Shown: one piece after another, positions 33,817-42,656 of the stretch
Numbering within the stretch: position 1 is the stretch's first letter
How the letters are laid out: the number at the start of each line of letters is the position of its first letter
Assembly: GCA_040905475.1 (NCBI GenBank)
Contig: JBBDRM010000169.1
Location: 1 to 50,865, forward strand
Direction of reading: 5' to 3'
DNA length: 50,865 nucleotides
DNA from: Actinomycetota bacterium
GTDB lineage: Bacteria > Actinomycetota > AC-67
The notes under the pieces: model-generated
Database searches by the model: none
What the model was told of the DNA's origin: nothing
Seen by the model: only the letters and a program-made list of their open reading frames with translations
Made by a program: the position numbers and the translations under genes

Positions 33817-34569
33817 CTACCGCGCCGCGGCCTCCCGCCTCCGGACCACGTAGCGCTTTCCCGACCAGCCGGAGCCGGCGGAGTAGTCGTCGTGCATAGC
33901 GACGATCCGTCCACCCGAGCGATGCACGATCCTTGCGACGCGCCGGGGCGTCATCCAGAACATCTGCATCCTCGCCTGAGGTCTGAGCTTGTTCCTGAAC
34001 CGGCGCAACTGATTGCGGGCGGACACGGGAACGAAACGCTTGACGCGATTCCGCAGGGTGCGCGGCGGGCTTGCCGGCAGTTGGAAGACGAGGACCCCCG
34101 CCGGCGCAAGCGTGCGAAGGAACTCCGCGACATAGTTCTTCATCAGTTTGGGAGGGATGTGCTGGAGCGTGATGCTCGAGTAGATGAAATCGAATTGACC
34201 GTCCGCGAACACCGAGAGGTCGCCGCGGGTGTTGAGCACGTAGCGACATCGATCGCCGAGCTTGTTCAGCCTCGTCGCCATCTCGATCATCGAGGGGGCT
34301 ATGTCGACCCCGGTCGCTTCTGCGAAGCGACCGGCGAGAGGCTGCGTAAGCCGGCCCACGCCGCACCCGAAGTCGAGCGCCTTACCCCACGAGAGGCCGA
34401 TCCCCAGGGCCTCGACAGAGCCGAGCACATCCGAGATCTCGCGAACGCCTGTCGCGAGGAACTCGTCGATCTCCCATCCGCCGCCGCGCTTGTCGGGCAG
34501 CGAAAGAACCGCCCACAGAGGGTCCGAGCGCCCGAGCTCGTCCCAGGTACGCTGTCCCCGCATGTCCAT
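33817..34569 (-). CDS. Class I SAM-dependent methyltransferase (paralogue of 16459-17184)
   Basis: 250 residues. SAM motif I LDFGCGVGR at about 65-73, GVDIAPSMIEMA, a QFDFIYSSITLQHIPPKL segment and FLRTLAPAGVLVFQLP. Strongly similar along its whole length to the methyltransferase at 16459-17184, including the distinctive DPLWAV N-terminal segment, so the two arose by duplication. The C-terminal region (~165-215) is Arg-rich and may touch membrane or carrier lipid. Start 34569 is the first ATG; MRGQRTW at 34563 is an alternative. Divergent from the phosphopantetheinyl transferase with only 54 bases between. Confidence 0.85.
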   Translation of the reverse strand: MDMRGQRTWDELGRSDPLWAVLSLPDKRGGGWEIDEFLATGVREISDVLGSVEALGIGLSWGKALDFGCGVGRLTQPLAGRFAEATGVDIAPSMIEMATRLNKLGDRCRYVLNTRGDLSVFADGQFDFIYSSITLQHIPPKLMKNYVAEFLRTLAPAGVLVFQLPASPPRTLRNRVKRFVPVSARNQLRRFRNKLRPQARMQMFWMTPRRVARIVHRSGGRIVAMHDDYSAGSGWSGKRYVVRRREAAAR

Positions 34570-34623
34570 CAGCCAACTATACGGTCCGAACAGTAAGGCC
34601 GACATGAGACGAACCGGGCCGGC

Positions 34624-35226
34624 GTGAAGCCCGTGTATTCCGACGGAGCCGTCCGAGCGATCCTTCGCGGCCGGATCGGCGTCGGGGTGACCCAGGGCGA
34701 TGAGGCGGGCCACTTCGTCATGGGCCGATCGGCGGCGGCACTCGCGATGGCGGATCTCGGCTCCGTGGCAGCAGAGATCCTTAAGGGATCCGACCGGGCC
34801 CCCATCTGGCCACTGGGGCTCGTCGGATCGATCGCTCACACGCGCGACCTCGCGATCGCGGTGGTGGGCTGGGCGGAGGAGTTCCTGAGCCTCGGTGTCG
34901 ACGTCGAATCGGAGAGGCGACGGATCGACCCGCGAACCGCGCGGCGTGTCTGCACGCCGGAAGAGCTGCTGCGCTTCTCCGTGCCGAACGCATTGCTGGC
35001 ACTGTTCTGTGCGAAAGAGGCGACCTACAAGGCGCTCGCGCCGCTCGGCGCCACCCGCCTCGGCTTCAAGGACGTCGCCTACTCCCCCGTCGGTCCCGGT
35101 CTGCTCGAAGGGCGGATCGTGAGTGAGGAAGTCGATGTCGGGATTCCGAAGACCTTCACGGCTCGCCACGCGACGACGGATGGGTTCGTCGTCGCCGTGG
35201 TGCAGATCGACCGCAGCCAGATGTAG
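34624..35226 (+). CDS. 4'-phosphopantetheinyl transferase (EntD/Sfp superfamily)
   Basis: 200 residues. Transfers phosphopantetheine from CoA to a carrier protein serine. The substrate-binding GSIAHT is at about 68-73, the Mg-binding GVDVES at 91-96 (Asp93, Glu95), and FCAKEATYKAL at about 128-138 (Lys131, Glu132). The WPLGLVGSIAHTRDLAIAVV context is the EntD type. Start is GTG at 34624; no strong ribosome site. No acyl or peptidyl carrier protein, PKS or NRPS is in the window, so its partner is elsewhere. Why it sits in a glycan locus is unexplained. Confidence 0.88.
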   Translation: MKPVYSDGAVRAILRGRIGVGVTQGDEAGHFVMGRSAAALAMADLGSVAAEILKGSDRAPIWPLGLVGSIAHTRDLAIAVVGWAEEFLSLGVDVESERRRIDPRTARRVCTPEELLRFSVPNALLALFCAKEATYKALAPLGATRLGFKDVAYSPVGPGLLEGRIVSEEVDVGIPKTFTARHATTDGFVVAVVQIDRSQM

Positions 35227-35275
35227 ATCAACCGCTTCCACCGCTTCCGTGCGAAGTCGCAACTTTCAGACCGGG

Positions 35276-36148
35276 TCAGGTCTCCCACGCTGAAAGATCG
35301 CGGCCCAGCCGGCGAGCCAGCGCAGCGTTTTCATCTGCGAAGACACTGAGGAGATGCCGGCGCAGCTCCTGCTCCATAGGTTCGTATCGTTCCTCCCGCA
35401 CCATCGCATGAGCGACGCGTACCCTGGCACGAAACGGCATGAGTCGCCACAGTCGCCCCCGCTCCATGAGCCGCCACAACCACTCAGGCCGATGGGTGCG
35501 ATACGGATTGTGCGTCCGATCCAGCTGGGGGGGTCTCACCGTTGGATCGATGTCGAGGAAGCGACAGACATCCGCGAACATCGCCCCTGGGTCTTTCTCG
35601 AGATCATCGAAGAGCTTCACGAGGAGCCGATCATCGGGGAAAAGCTCACCGATACGCTCCAGTTGGACAAGATAACGTCCGTGCTCGACATAGGCGAAGG
35701 GACAAACCCCTCCCTCGTAAGCCTTGATCCGCTCCGGCTCGGCTTTCAGCGCCTCCGCGAAGGAAAGAGTCTCTTTGCCTTCCCTCCGCTCGTGCCAGTA
35801 CTTGGAGTAGGCACGATCCACCGGATGACGCAGCATCGCGATGAGTCTGACGCCCGGCAGATCGCGAGCGATGCGCTCCAACGCAGCAGAGCGGTTCATG
35901 TAAGCGGGGCACTTCTCCCCGAGCGCCTTGGGATCGGCAGCCCCGGCGAAATGCTGTAGGTACCAATCCAGCCCCTTATCGTAATGCAGGCTGAAATAAT
36001 CGATCTCCCTCGCGCAGAAGGCCTCGGGATGGGCGTCGAGTGCGGCCCGTAGGGTTGAGGTACCCGATTTCGCGGCCCCGATTATCAGATAGTTGGGGCG
36101 TGGGGGCGATCGGCCGGCGAGCGCCTCGCGCATCGTCAAAGCGCTCAC
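35276..36148 (-). CDS. Sulfotransferase (KSGT type)
   Basis: 290 residues. The 5'-phosphosulfate loop is LIIGAAKSGTSTLRAAL at about 19-35, then DYFSLHYDKGLDWYLQHF, GEKCPAYM and the 3'-phosphate motif MLRHPVDRAYSKYWHE at about 111-126. Typical of the NDST/heparan-like Sulfotransfer_1 group found in bacterial glycan loci. Very similar to the sulfotransferase at 42657-43520 (shared HERR, ETLSF.EAL and CPFAYV segments, the RLWR.MP/LP tail and LGRDLS.W ending), so a recent duplicate. I chose GTG 36148 because it makes a GTGA overlap with the acyltransferase; the ATG at 36133 is possible. Confidence 0.9.
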   Translation of the reverse strand: MSALTMREALAGRSPPRPNYLIIGAAKSGTSTLRAALDAHPEAFCAREIDYFSLHYDKGLDWYLQHFAGAADPKALGEKCPAYMNRSAALERIARDLPGVRLIAMLRHPVDRAYSKYWHERREGKETLSFAEALKAEPERIKAYEGGVCPFAYVEHGRYLVQLERIGELFPDDRLLVKLFDDLEKDPGAMFADVCRFLDIDPTVRPPQLDRTHNPYRTHRPEWLWRLMERGRLWRLMPFRARVRVAHAMVREERYEPMEQELRRHLLSVFADENAALARRLGRDLSAWET

Positions 36149-36945
36149 GCGGAGGAGGACTTTCGTCGGCGGGACCGTGGGGCCGGCGCCACCCCCTCTG
36201 AGCCGGCTTGCTCGAGCGCGGGCTTCTTCCACGGCAGATCCAGCTCCCGGACTACCTGAGCGGGGACGCCCGATGCGAGATGGCCCGAGGGAACCTCGCC
36301 GCTCACGATCGAGTTGCCGGCGATGATGCAGTGGTCGCCGATCTTCGCGTTGCGGGCCAGCGTCGCCTTCGAGCAGATCCACGTGTTGACACCGACCTCG
36401 ATCGGACCAGTCTTGGCGTTGTTGTAGAAGAACTCGTCCGGCGTGGTGAAGTAGTGGCTGGAGTCGACGATGGTCACGAACTCGTTCGTGGACGTCATGC
36501 GGCCGAGCCGGATCGACGATGCGCAATGGATCACGTTCCCCCAAGACAAGATGTTCCCGCCCGCGAGCTCGAGCGAGCCGCCCCACATCATGAACGTGGT
36601 GTCTCTCCGCACCTCGACGTTGTCGCCCAGGTCGATGCGTCCGTCGTTAAGGATGAAGAGGACGCGGTTGCCGATGCGCGATCCCTGCCCGATGCGGACG
36701 ACGTTCCGCGACCCGGGCCACACCGTGATCGCGATGTCCTTGCCGAAACGGACGTCCGGAGCGACGTCGATGTCGACCTGAGCGTTGTTCCACGCAGCCT
36801 GGAGCTTCATCCGAGCGATGAAGGCCGCTCGGCGCGCTCGGTAGATCGCGCGTGCTCCTTCGGGTTCGTGGCGCTTCGCCCACATCAGGGCCTTCCATGC
36901 GAGCGCTTTGGCGCCTTCCACCCCGGAACCGCCGCCGTTCTGCAC
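36145..36945 (-). CDS. Hexapeptide-repeat acyltransferase (left-handed beta-helix)
   Basis: 266 residues. The N-terminal ~55 residues are helical and basic. From ~57 on, imperfect hexapeptide turns form a left-handed parallel beta-helix: VRIGQGSRIGNRVLF, RIDLGDNVEVRRD, IRLGRMTSTNEF, IEVGVNTWICSKATLARNAKIGDHCIIAGNSIV. DSSHYF gives a candidate catalytic His, and the GVPAQVV ending is typical of WbbJ/LacA-type O-acetyltransferases. It would acetylate a sugar of the glycan, and is coupled to a sulfotransferase by a GTGA overlap, so the two may modify the same unit. Start GTG 36945 has AGGAGG six bases upstream. Confidence 0.88.
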   Translation of the reverse strand: MQNGGGSGVEGAKALAWKALMWAKRHEPEGARAIYRARRAAFIARMKLQAAWNNAQVDIDVAPDVRFGKDIAITVWPGSRNVVRIGQGSRIGNRVLFILNDGRIDLGDNVEVRRDTTFMMWGGSLELAGGNILSWGNVIHCASSIRLGRMTSTNEFVTIVDSSHYFTTPDEFFYNNAKTGPIEVGVNTWICSKATLARNAKIGDHCIIAGNSIVSGEVPSGHLASGVPAQVVRELDLPWKKPALEQAGSEGVAPAPRSRRRKSSSA

Positions 36946-37077
36946 AGGATCCTCCTATCGAAGCGTCCAGCCCCCACAGCCTACCCCGGGCGGGCCGTGC
37001 ACCTTTCCCCCGGGCGACATCGCCCATGCGTTAGCGACTCGGCCCGCGGAGCCCGCGGTAGTCTCACTCCCACGCCT

Positions 37078-38031
37078 ATGACTACCTCGCCCCCGCCGGG
37101 AAGCCGCAAGGCTTGGCGGCAACCGACGCGCCGTTCGCTGCCTGCGCCCGTGGGCAGGCTGGTTCGGCACGTGCTCGGGCCGCCGATCCGCCAAATGAAA
37201 CCGAGTCACAAGGAGGAACTCGTCCATATCCTCACGAGGAGGGTTCGCCTGCTTCCCGACTTCCTCATCGTCGGGACCCAGAAGGGGGGAACGACGTCCC
37301 TGTTTACCTGGCTCACTCGCCACCCCAACGTGGGCCAGCCCGTCACGAAGGAGATCGAGTTCTTCGACCAGCAGCACACCAACGGCGTGGCGTGGTATCG
37401 GGCGCACTTTCCCACGAAGCTTGAGCGCGCCCGTCGCCGGCAACGCGGCGAGGGGCCCTTGCTCACCGGTGAGGCCACGCCTTCCTATCTCGTCCACCCG
37501 CGTGCCCCGCAACGAGTGGCGGCGCTGATCCCGGACGCCAAGCTCATCACGCTGCTCCGGAACCCGGTCGACCGTGCGTACTCGCTATACCAGCATCGGG
37601 TCGATCAAGGACTCGAGCCGCTCAGCTTCGAGCAGGCCATCGAAGCCGAGGAAGACCGGATCCGGGGCGAGATCGATCGCATCCGGAATGACGACCGCTA
37701 CGTCAGCGACACCTTCCACGTGTACTCCTACCTGTACGGCGGGATCTACGCCGATCTTCTCCAGGAATGGCTCCGGTTCTTCCCGCGTGAGCGCCTCTTG
37801 ATCCTTCGAAGCGAGGATCTTTTCTCGGCGCCGCACGACTGCTATCAGACCGTCTTGAGGTTCCTCGGGTTGCCCGAGGTCTGGGAGCCCCACTGGTACG
37901 ACGCGATCAATGCCGGCGGCTACGAGGAGTCGATGAATCCGGCGACACGCCGTCAACTCGAGACGTACTTCAGGCCCCACAACGAACGGCTCGCGTCCTT
38001 TCTTGGGAGGCCATTCGATTGGAGCGACTAG
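37078..38031 (+). CDS. Sulfotransferase (KGGT type)
   Basis: 317 residues. After a basic ~55-residue N-terminus come LIVGTQKGGTTSLFTWLTRH at about 63-82 (PAPS 5' loop), EIEFFDQQH, GEATPSYLVHP and the 3'-phosphate motif LLRNPVDRAYSLYQH at about 161-175. The NDDRYVSDTFHVYSYLYGG insert and the ERLLILRSEDLF strand fit the glycan Sulfotransfer_1 group. A divergent region of 132 bases separates it from the acyltransferase. Two bases separate its stop from the ATG of the next methyltransferase. Confidence 0.92.
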   Translation: MTTSPPPGSRKAWRQPTRRSLPAPVGRLVRHVLGPPIRQMKPSHKEELVHILTRRVRLLPDFLIVGTQKGGTTSLFTWLTRHPNVGQPVTKEIEFFDQQHTNGVAWYRAHFPTKLERARRRQRGEGPLLTGEATPSYLVHPRAPQRVAALIPDAKLITLLRNPVDRAYSLYQHRVDQGLEPLSFEQAIEAEEDRIRGEIDRIRNDDRYVSDTFHVYSYLYGGIYADLLQEWLRFFPRERLLILRSEDLFSAPHDCYQTVLRFLGLPEVWEPHWYDAINAGGYEESMNPATRRQLETYFRPHNERLASFLGRPFDWSD

Positions 38032-38033
38032 CG

Positions 38034-39029
38034 ATGTTGGCGCTCACCCGAGACGGCCCGCATGATAGCGTGACAACGGACCGACCTCGGACGATGAGGG
38101 TGGCCTTGCCGAAGGCGACTCGCCTCCAAAAATACCTACACGGGTCACTATTCCGGTACGCGCGCAGGAGCTTCGCGTTCTGGGAGCGCCACGGCATTCA
38201 CCTGACGCTGACTCATCACGGCTCTCCCATCCCCGACACGCAGGCTCTCCCACAGGATCTCTTCAAACGGAAGACTGCGTTGGTCGGGATCGAGATGCGC
38301 GAACGAGAGCAGCTCTCGCTGCTGGAGACGTTCCGCACATCGTACCGGGATGAATACGAGCGCTTCCCCTTCGCCCCGGACGGGCTTCCTCGACACGCCT
38401 ATTACATGCGAAACATCTGGTTCGGGGCGCTGGACGCGTCCGTGTACTGGTGCATGATCAGGCACGTCCGGCCGCGCAGGATCGTCGAGGTAGGCGCGGG
38501 GATGTCCACCTTCCTGTCGGCTGAGGCCGCGCGTTTGAACGCGCAACAGGGTTCGCCTGCCGACCTCGTCGCGATCGAGCCGTTCCCTCGCCCCGAATTG
38601 GTCGAGGGGTTCCCAGGCCTGACTCGCCTGATCGCGGAGCCGGTGCAGGACGTGCCCCTCGAGCTCTTCACCGATCTCGAGGAGAACGACATCCTGTTCA
38701 TCGACTCCAGCCACGTGCTCAGGATCGGAAGCGATGTTCAGTACGAGATCCTCGAGGTCCTTCCGCGGCTCAGGCCCGGCGTCCTCGTTCACTTCCACGA
38801 CATCCTATTGCCCGCCGAATATCACGAAGAATGGGTCCTGAATAACCACACCTTCTGGAACGAGCAGTACCTGCTTCAAGCGTTCCTCGCGTTCAACGAC
38901 AGCTTTGAGGTCGTGTGGGCGAGCAGCTATCTCCATCACCGCCACGGTTCGGCGCTCCAAGAGGCGTTCAGTAACTACCAAGGACCCAGCGCGCGTCCCA
39001 GCAGCTTCTGGATCCGCCGGATCCGGTGA
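38034..39029 (+). CDS. Class I SAM-dependent methyltransferase (Methyltransf_24-like)
   Basis: 331 residues from ATG 38034, chosen because GGAG lies nine bases upstream and the gene then follows the sulfotransferase stop directly; TTG 38019 and ATG 38094 are alternatives. RRIVEVGAGMSTFLSAEAA at about 148-166 is the SAM motif I, VAIEPFPRPELVEG the acidic loop, and ENDILFIDSSHVL at about 217-229 the strand 4/5 region of Methyltransf_24-type proteins. HDILLPAEYHEEWVLNN near the C-terminus is also typical of the family found in EPS clusters. The acceptor is unknown. Confidence 0.82.
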   Translation: MLALTRDGPHDSVTTDRPRTMRVALPKATRLQKYLHGSLFRYARRSFAFWERHGIHLTLTHHGSPIPDTQALPQDLFKRKTALVGIEMREREQLSLLETFRTSYRDEYERFPFAPDGLPRHAYYMRNIWFGALDASVYWCMIRHVRPRRIVEVGAGMSTFLSAEAARLNAQQGSPADLVAIEPFPRPELVEGFPGLTRLIAEPVQDVPLELFTDLEENDILFIDSSHVLRIGSDVQYEILEVLPRLRPGVLVHFHDILLPAEYHEEWVLNNHTFWNEQYLLQAFLAFNDSFEVVWASSYLHHRHGSALQEAFSNYQGPSARPSSFWIRRIR

Positions 39030-39111
39030 GGCTTTCGAGTTGGAATCCGCTTCAGGGCACGAGTGACACGCCCCACTCGGTTTCAGAGCTGTCGCTACAA
39101 ACTCCTTCAGG

Positions 39112-40005
39112 ATGCCCTCTACAATGCCTCCGATGAACACGAACGACGATGAACGGCCCCGCACGCCGCAAGGAGCACAGAACCTCGTGATCTTGGTCTT
39201 CGACTCATGCCGGTACGACTCCTGGACCGCGGCAGCGCCGAAGACACTCGGCCGGCTCGGCCCGGTGGAGCGGCGTTGGAGCTACGCGTCGTGGACGGCG
39301 CCGTCGCATTACAACTTGCTCATGGGGCTCCTGCCCCACACGAGCCCGCCACGCGTCTACGCGTCTGAGTACTACAAGCAGGACTTCATCCGCTACAGCG
39401 AGCGCCTGGGGATGCCGGGGATGGAGTTCAAGCGGCTCCTGCCCTCGATCTTCCTGCCCACGTTCCTTCGAAACGAGCTCGGTTATTCGACGCACGCGAT
39501 GGTGTCGATGCCGGTGCTGAACCGTCACACGCCGATCAACCGCGATTTCGACTCCTACGAGCTGATGCCGAAGCACAACGATCTCGGCGCGATGCTCGAC
39601 AAGATGACCTTCCGCGAAGACCAGCCGTCGTTCTACCTGCTGAACACCGGGGAGACCCACTACCCGTACGCGCTTCCCGACGAGGATCCGAGCACGTGGC
39701 CGCGCATCTCGGGCGTGCACGGGGTCTTCAAGCGGCTCGACGACCAGCCCGGCCCCGAGGGTGAGCCGTCACCGGAGTTCTTCGACGACGCTATGCTCGC
39801 CGAGCTGCGCGACCGGCAGATCAACGCGGTGCGCTACCTCGACGACGTGGTTGCGCGGCTCTTCGACCTCGTGCCTCCCAACACGTGGATCGTCGTCACC
39901 TCCGACCACGGCGAACTGTTCGGCGAGGACGGCTACTTCGGCCACGGACCGGTCGCGCACAACAAGGTCTTCGAGGTTCCCTTCGTCGAGGGCATCGTCC
40001 CTTAA
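39112..40005 (+). CDS. Alkaline phosphatase/sulfatase-superfamily protein, short form
   Basis: 297 residues. VILVFDSCRYDSW at about 26-38 gives the first metal Asp (D31), WTAPSHYNLLMGLLPH carries the nucleophile position as Thr62, and TSDHGELFGEDGYFGHG near 263-279 gives the second Asp-His metal pair. The canonical sulfatase C/S-x-P-S-R signature is replaced by T-A-P-S-H, so it should not carry formylglycine; a Thr nucleophile points to phosphodiester/phosphoryl-transfer chemistry or a different ester. No signal peptide, hence cytoplasmic. The protein ends soon after the DHGE motif, shorter than typical relatives. Confidence 0.75.
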   Translation: MPSTMPPMNTNDDERPRTPQGAQNLVILVFDSCRYDSWTAAAPKTLGRLGPVERRWSYASWTAPSHYNLLMGLLPHTSPPRVYASEYYKQDFIRYSERLGMPGMEFKRLLPSIFLPTFLRNELGYSTHAMVSMPVLNRHTPINRDFDSYELMPKHNDLGAMLDKMTFREDQPSFYLLNTGETHYPYALPDEDPSTWPRISGVHGVFKRLDDQPGPEGEPSPEFFDDAMLAELRDRQINAVRYLDDVVARLFDLVPPNTWIVVTSDHGELFGEDGYFGHGPVAHNKVFEVPFVEGIVP

Positions 40006-40013
40006 CGACGCAG

Positions 40014-40853
40014 ATGACTCCCCCGCTCCCGACTTTCCTCATCCTCGGCGCCATGAAGGCGGGGACGACGTCGCTCGCGTACTGGCTCGGCGAGCATCCC
40101 GACGTTTTCCTCGCGCCCGGGAAAGAGCTCCGCTTCTTCAACGTCCCCGAGCGTTGGGAGCGCGGGATCGACTGGTACCGCAGCCAGTTCGCCGGCGCGG
40201 AGGGGACACGCGCGGTCGGAGAAGCGACGCCCGGCTACCTCGGTCATCCGCAAGCGCCGGAACGTATCGCGAGCGTCGTGCCGGGAGCGCGACTGATCGT
40301 GCTGCTGCGCCACCCCGCCGATCGCGCCTATTCCCAGTACTGGCTCAACCGCGTGATCGGGAGGGAGACGCGCACGTTCCAACGCCTGATCGACGAAGAG
40401 ATCTCGGGGACGGCTCCGGCCTACGGGTTCTACCTCGAGCGCGGCCGCTACCTGAAGCACCTGAACGAGCTGAAGGAGCACTTCCCCGAAGAGGCGATCC
40501 TGCCGCTGCTCTTGGACGACCTCAGTGCCGATCCGGCGGCGACCTACGCGCGGGCCTGCGCGCATATCGGCGTCGACGACGCCGTTCGCCCGCCGAACGT
40601 GGGGAAGGCCTACAACGCTCGCACCGCGTTGCGTTCCGGCACGCTTCAGAGCGCCGTGCGCAAGCTCCGCGCGCGCCGGCTCCTGTCGGCGTCGATCGCG
40701 GGGCGCCTCAACGCGTGGAACGGGACCGCACGACGAATGCCGTACCCGCCGATGGATCCGGCTATCAGGGCGACCCTGCTGGAGATCTACGATGATCAGA
40801 TCTCGGGGCTCGAGCAGCTGCTGTCGCGGGATCTCTCGTCATGGCGTCGATGA
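40014..40853 (+). CDS. Sulfotransferase (KAGT type)
   Basis: 279 residues. LILGAMKAGTTSLAYWLGEH at about 8-27 (5' loop), RFFNVPERWERGIDWYRSQF, GEATPGYLGHPQ and the 3'-phosphate motif LLRHPADRAYSQYWL at about 98-112. It begins 8 bases after the sulfatase-like stop and overlaps the following GT2, so it is in one operon with them. It shares the KAGTTSL loop with the sulfotransferase at 41816 but the rest differs, suggesting distinct acceptors. Confidence 0.92.
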   Translation: MTPPLPTFLILGAMKAGTTSLAYWLGEHPDVFLAPGKELRFFNVPERWERGIDWYRSQFAGAEGTRAVGEATPGYLGHPQAPERIASVVPGARLIVLLRHPADRAYSQYWLNRVIGRETRTFQRLIDEEISGTAPAYGFYLERGRYLKHLNELKEHFPEEAILPLLLDDLSADPAATYARACAHIGVDDAVRPPNVGKAYNARTALRSGTLQSAVRKLRARRLLSASIAGRLNAWNGTARRMPYPPMDPAIRATLLEIYDDQISGLEQLLSRDLSSWRR

Positions 40854-41815
40854 AGCGCGCCGACGCCCCGCGCGTCTCGGTCGTGATCGCGACCTATAAC
40901 CGAGTCGCGATACTCCCGCGCCTGGTCGCCGCGCTCGAGGCGCAGACCCTTCCCGCCGACCGCTTCGAGGTGATCTTCGTCGACGACGGCTCGCGGGACG
41001 AGACCCTGGAGGTCCTCGGCGGCCTCGCCCGGCGAAGCCCGCTTTCGATCGAGATCCTCGGAGACGGCCGCAACCGGCGGCAGGCGGCCGCCCGCAACAT
41101 CGGTTGGGGGCGGGCTCGCGCACCGGTCGTCGCGTTCACCGACGACGACTGCGTCCCGACACCCGCCTGGCTCGAGCGGGGCCTGGAGGCGCTGGGATCG
41201 GAGCCGCGCATCGTCGTCGGCCGAACGATCCCCGACCCTGCCCAGCAGCATCTGGAGGGCCCATTCTCGCGGACGATCACGGTCCAGGACGCGACATACT
41301 TCGAGACCTGCAACATCTTCTATCGCCGCAGCGACCTCGAAGCCGCAGGCGGCTTCGACGAGGCCTTCAGCCGGCACGGGGGTGAAGACACCGACCTCGG
41401 CTGGCGCATCCGCCGCCGCGGCGTGGAACCCGTTTTCTCGCCCGAGGCGCTGGTGCACCACGACGTGAAGCCGAGCGACTTGCTCGCGGCGACCCGGGAC
41501 GCGCTCCGCTGGACCGGCATCCCTCGCGTGGTCAGCCTGCATCCGGAAGGGCGTAGCTACCTGTTCGGCGGACTCTTCTGGAAGCCGTCTCACGCCGGCG
41601 CGATCGCCGCGGTCGCCGGCCTGCTGTTGGCACCGAGGAAGCGGGCGGCGCTGGCGCTTGCCATCCCGTGGATCTGGTATCGCGTCCGAACCGCGCCGCT
41701 CGCCCAGGGGCGGCGACAGCGGTGGCTGGTGCTTCCCGGCGCGCTTCTCGTCGATCTCGCGGAGGTCACGGCGATGGTGCGCGGATCGATCAGCTCGAAG
41801 ACGATCGTCTTGTAG
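40841..41815 (+). CDS. Glycosyltransferase family 2 protein with C-terminal membrane segment
   Basis: 324 residues. VSVVIATYNRVAILPRLVAA at about 12-31, VIFVDDGSRDETLEVL, RQAAARNIGWGRA and AFTDDDCVPTP (DDD) form the GT-A domain; GGEDTDLGWRIRRRG is the catalytic-base region. Two hydrophobic stretches at ~250-310 suggest membrane association. ATG 40841 gives a 13-base overlap with the sulfotransferase; ATG 40850 would give an exact ATGA coupling and is equally plausible. Confidence 0.88.
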   Translation: MASMKRADAPRVSVVIATYNRVAILPRLVAALEAQTLPADRFEVIFVDDGSRDETLEVLGGLARRSPLSIEILGDGRNRRQAAARNIGWGRARAPVVAFTDDDCVPTPAWLERGLEALGSEPRIVVGRTIPDPAQQHLEGPFSRTITVQDATYFETCNIFYRRSDLEAAGGFDEAFSRHGGEDTDLGWRIRRRGVEPVFSPEALVHHDVKPSDLLAATRDALRWTGIPRVVSLHPEGRSYLFGGLFWKPSHAGAIAAVAGLLLAPRKRAALALAIPWIWYRVRTAPLAQGRRQRWLVLPGALLVDLAEVTAMVRGSISSKTIVL

Positions 41816-42646
41816 ATGCTTCCGACCTTCCTGGTCATCGGCGCGATGAAGGCGGGCACGACGAGCCTCCACGCGTACCTGAAGGCACATCCGGATGTGT
41901 TCATGGCCGAGCCGAAGGAGCTCGAGTTCTTCGTCGAAGGCAAGAACTGGGAACGAGGAGTCGACTGGTACGAGAGCTGCTTCGCGTCGAGCGGTGACGC
42001 TATCGCTCGCGGCGAGGCGTCGACCTCCTACACGAAGCATCCGTTCTTTCCGGGCGTTCCCGAGCGCATCAGGCAGGTGCTGCCCGAGGCGCGCTTGGTG
42101 TACGTCGTTCGCCATCCCATCCGGCGCATGGTTTCGCAGTACCTCCATCACGTGGCGGAATACGGCGAGCGCAGGCCTGCCTCGGAAGTCCTCTTGACGA
42201 ACCCGATGCTGTTCGCGTTGAGCGACTACGCGGCCCAGATCGATCGATACCTCGAGTCATTCCCGCGCGAGCAGATGTTGATCGTCACCAGCGAGGAGCT
42301 GGATGATCGCCGCGCCGCAACCCTCCGGACCATCTACGGCTTCATCGGAGTGGACGACCACTGGACCCCCCCGAACCTGGACGAGAAGCTTCACCGCACC
42401 GAGGACAAGCCCGCCCCGACGATCTTGGGCGACCGCATCCCCGCATTGCGGCGTCTCGCAGAGCGGCCGTCCACGCCTCCGCCGATCGCGCGTCGGCTGC
42501 GGCGGCTGACGACGCGGCACACTGCTCCCGAGTCGATTGCGGTTCCCCCAGCGGTCGAGTCGGAGCTCCGCAAGAGACTCGAGCCGAGCGTCGAGCGACT
42601 CCGCGCCTACATGCCCCCAAGCTTCGACGGCTGGGGGATCGGCTAG
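41816..42646 (+). CDS. Sulfotransferase (KAGT type)
   Basis: 276 residues. LVIGAMKAGTTSLHAYLKAH at about 6-25 (5' loop), ELEFFVEGKNWERGVDWYES, GEASTSYTKHPFFPGVPERI and the 3'-phosphate motif VVRHPIRRMVSQYLHHV at about 100-116. MLIVTSEELDD is the later strand. The start ATG follows the GT2 stop with no gap (TAGATG). Part of the sulfatase-like/ST/GT2/ST operon at 39112-42646; it could act on the product of the neighbouring GT2. Confidence 0.92.
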   Translation: MLPTFLVIGAMKAGTTSLHAYLKAHPDVFMAEPKELEFFVEGKNWERGVDWYESCFASSGDAIARGEASTSYTKHPFFPGVPERIRQVLPEARLVYVVRHPIRRMVSQYLHHVAEYGERRPASEVLLTNPMLFALSDYAAQIDRYLESFPREQMLIVTSEELDDRRAATLRTIYGFIGVDDHWTPPNLDEKLHRTEDKPAPTILGDRIPALRRLAERPSTPPPIARRLRRLTTRHTAPESIAVPPAVESELRKRLEPSVERLRAYMPPSFDGWGIG

Positions 42647-42656
42647 CTCCTCCCGT

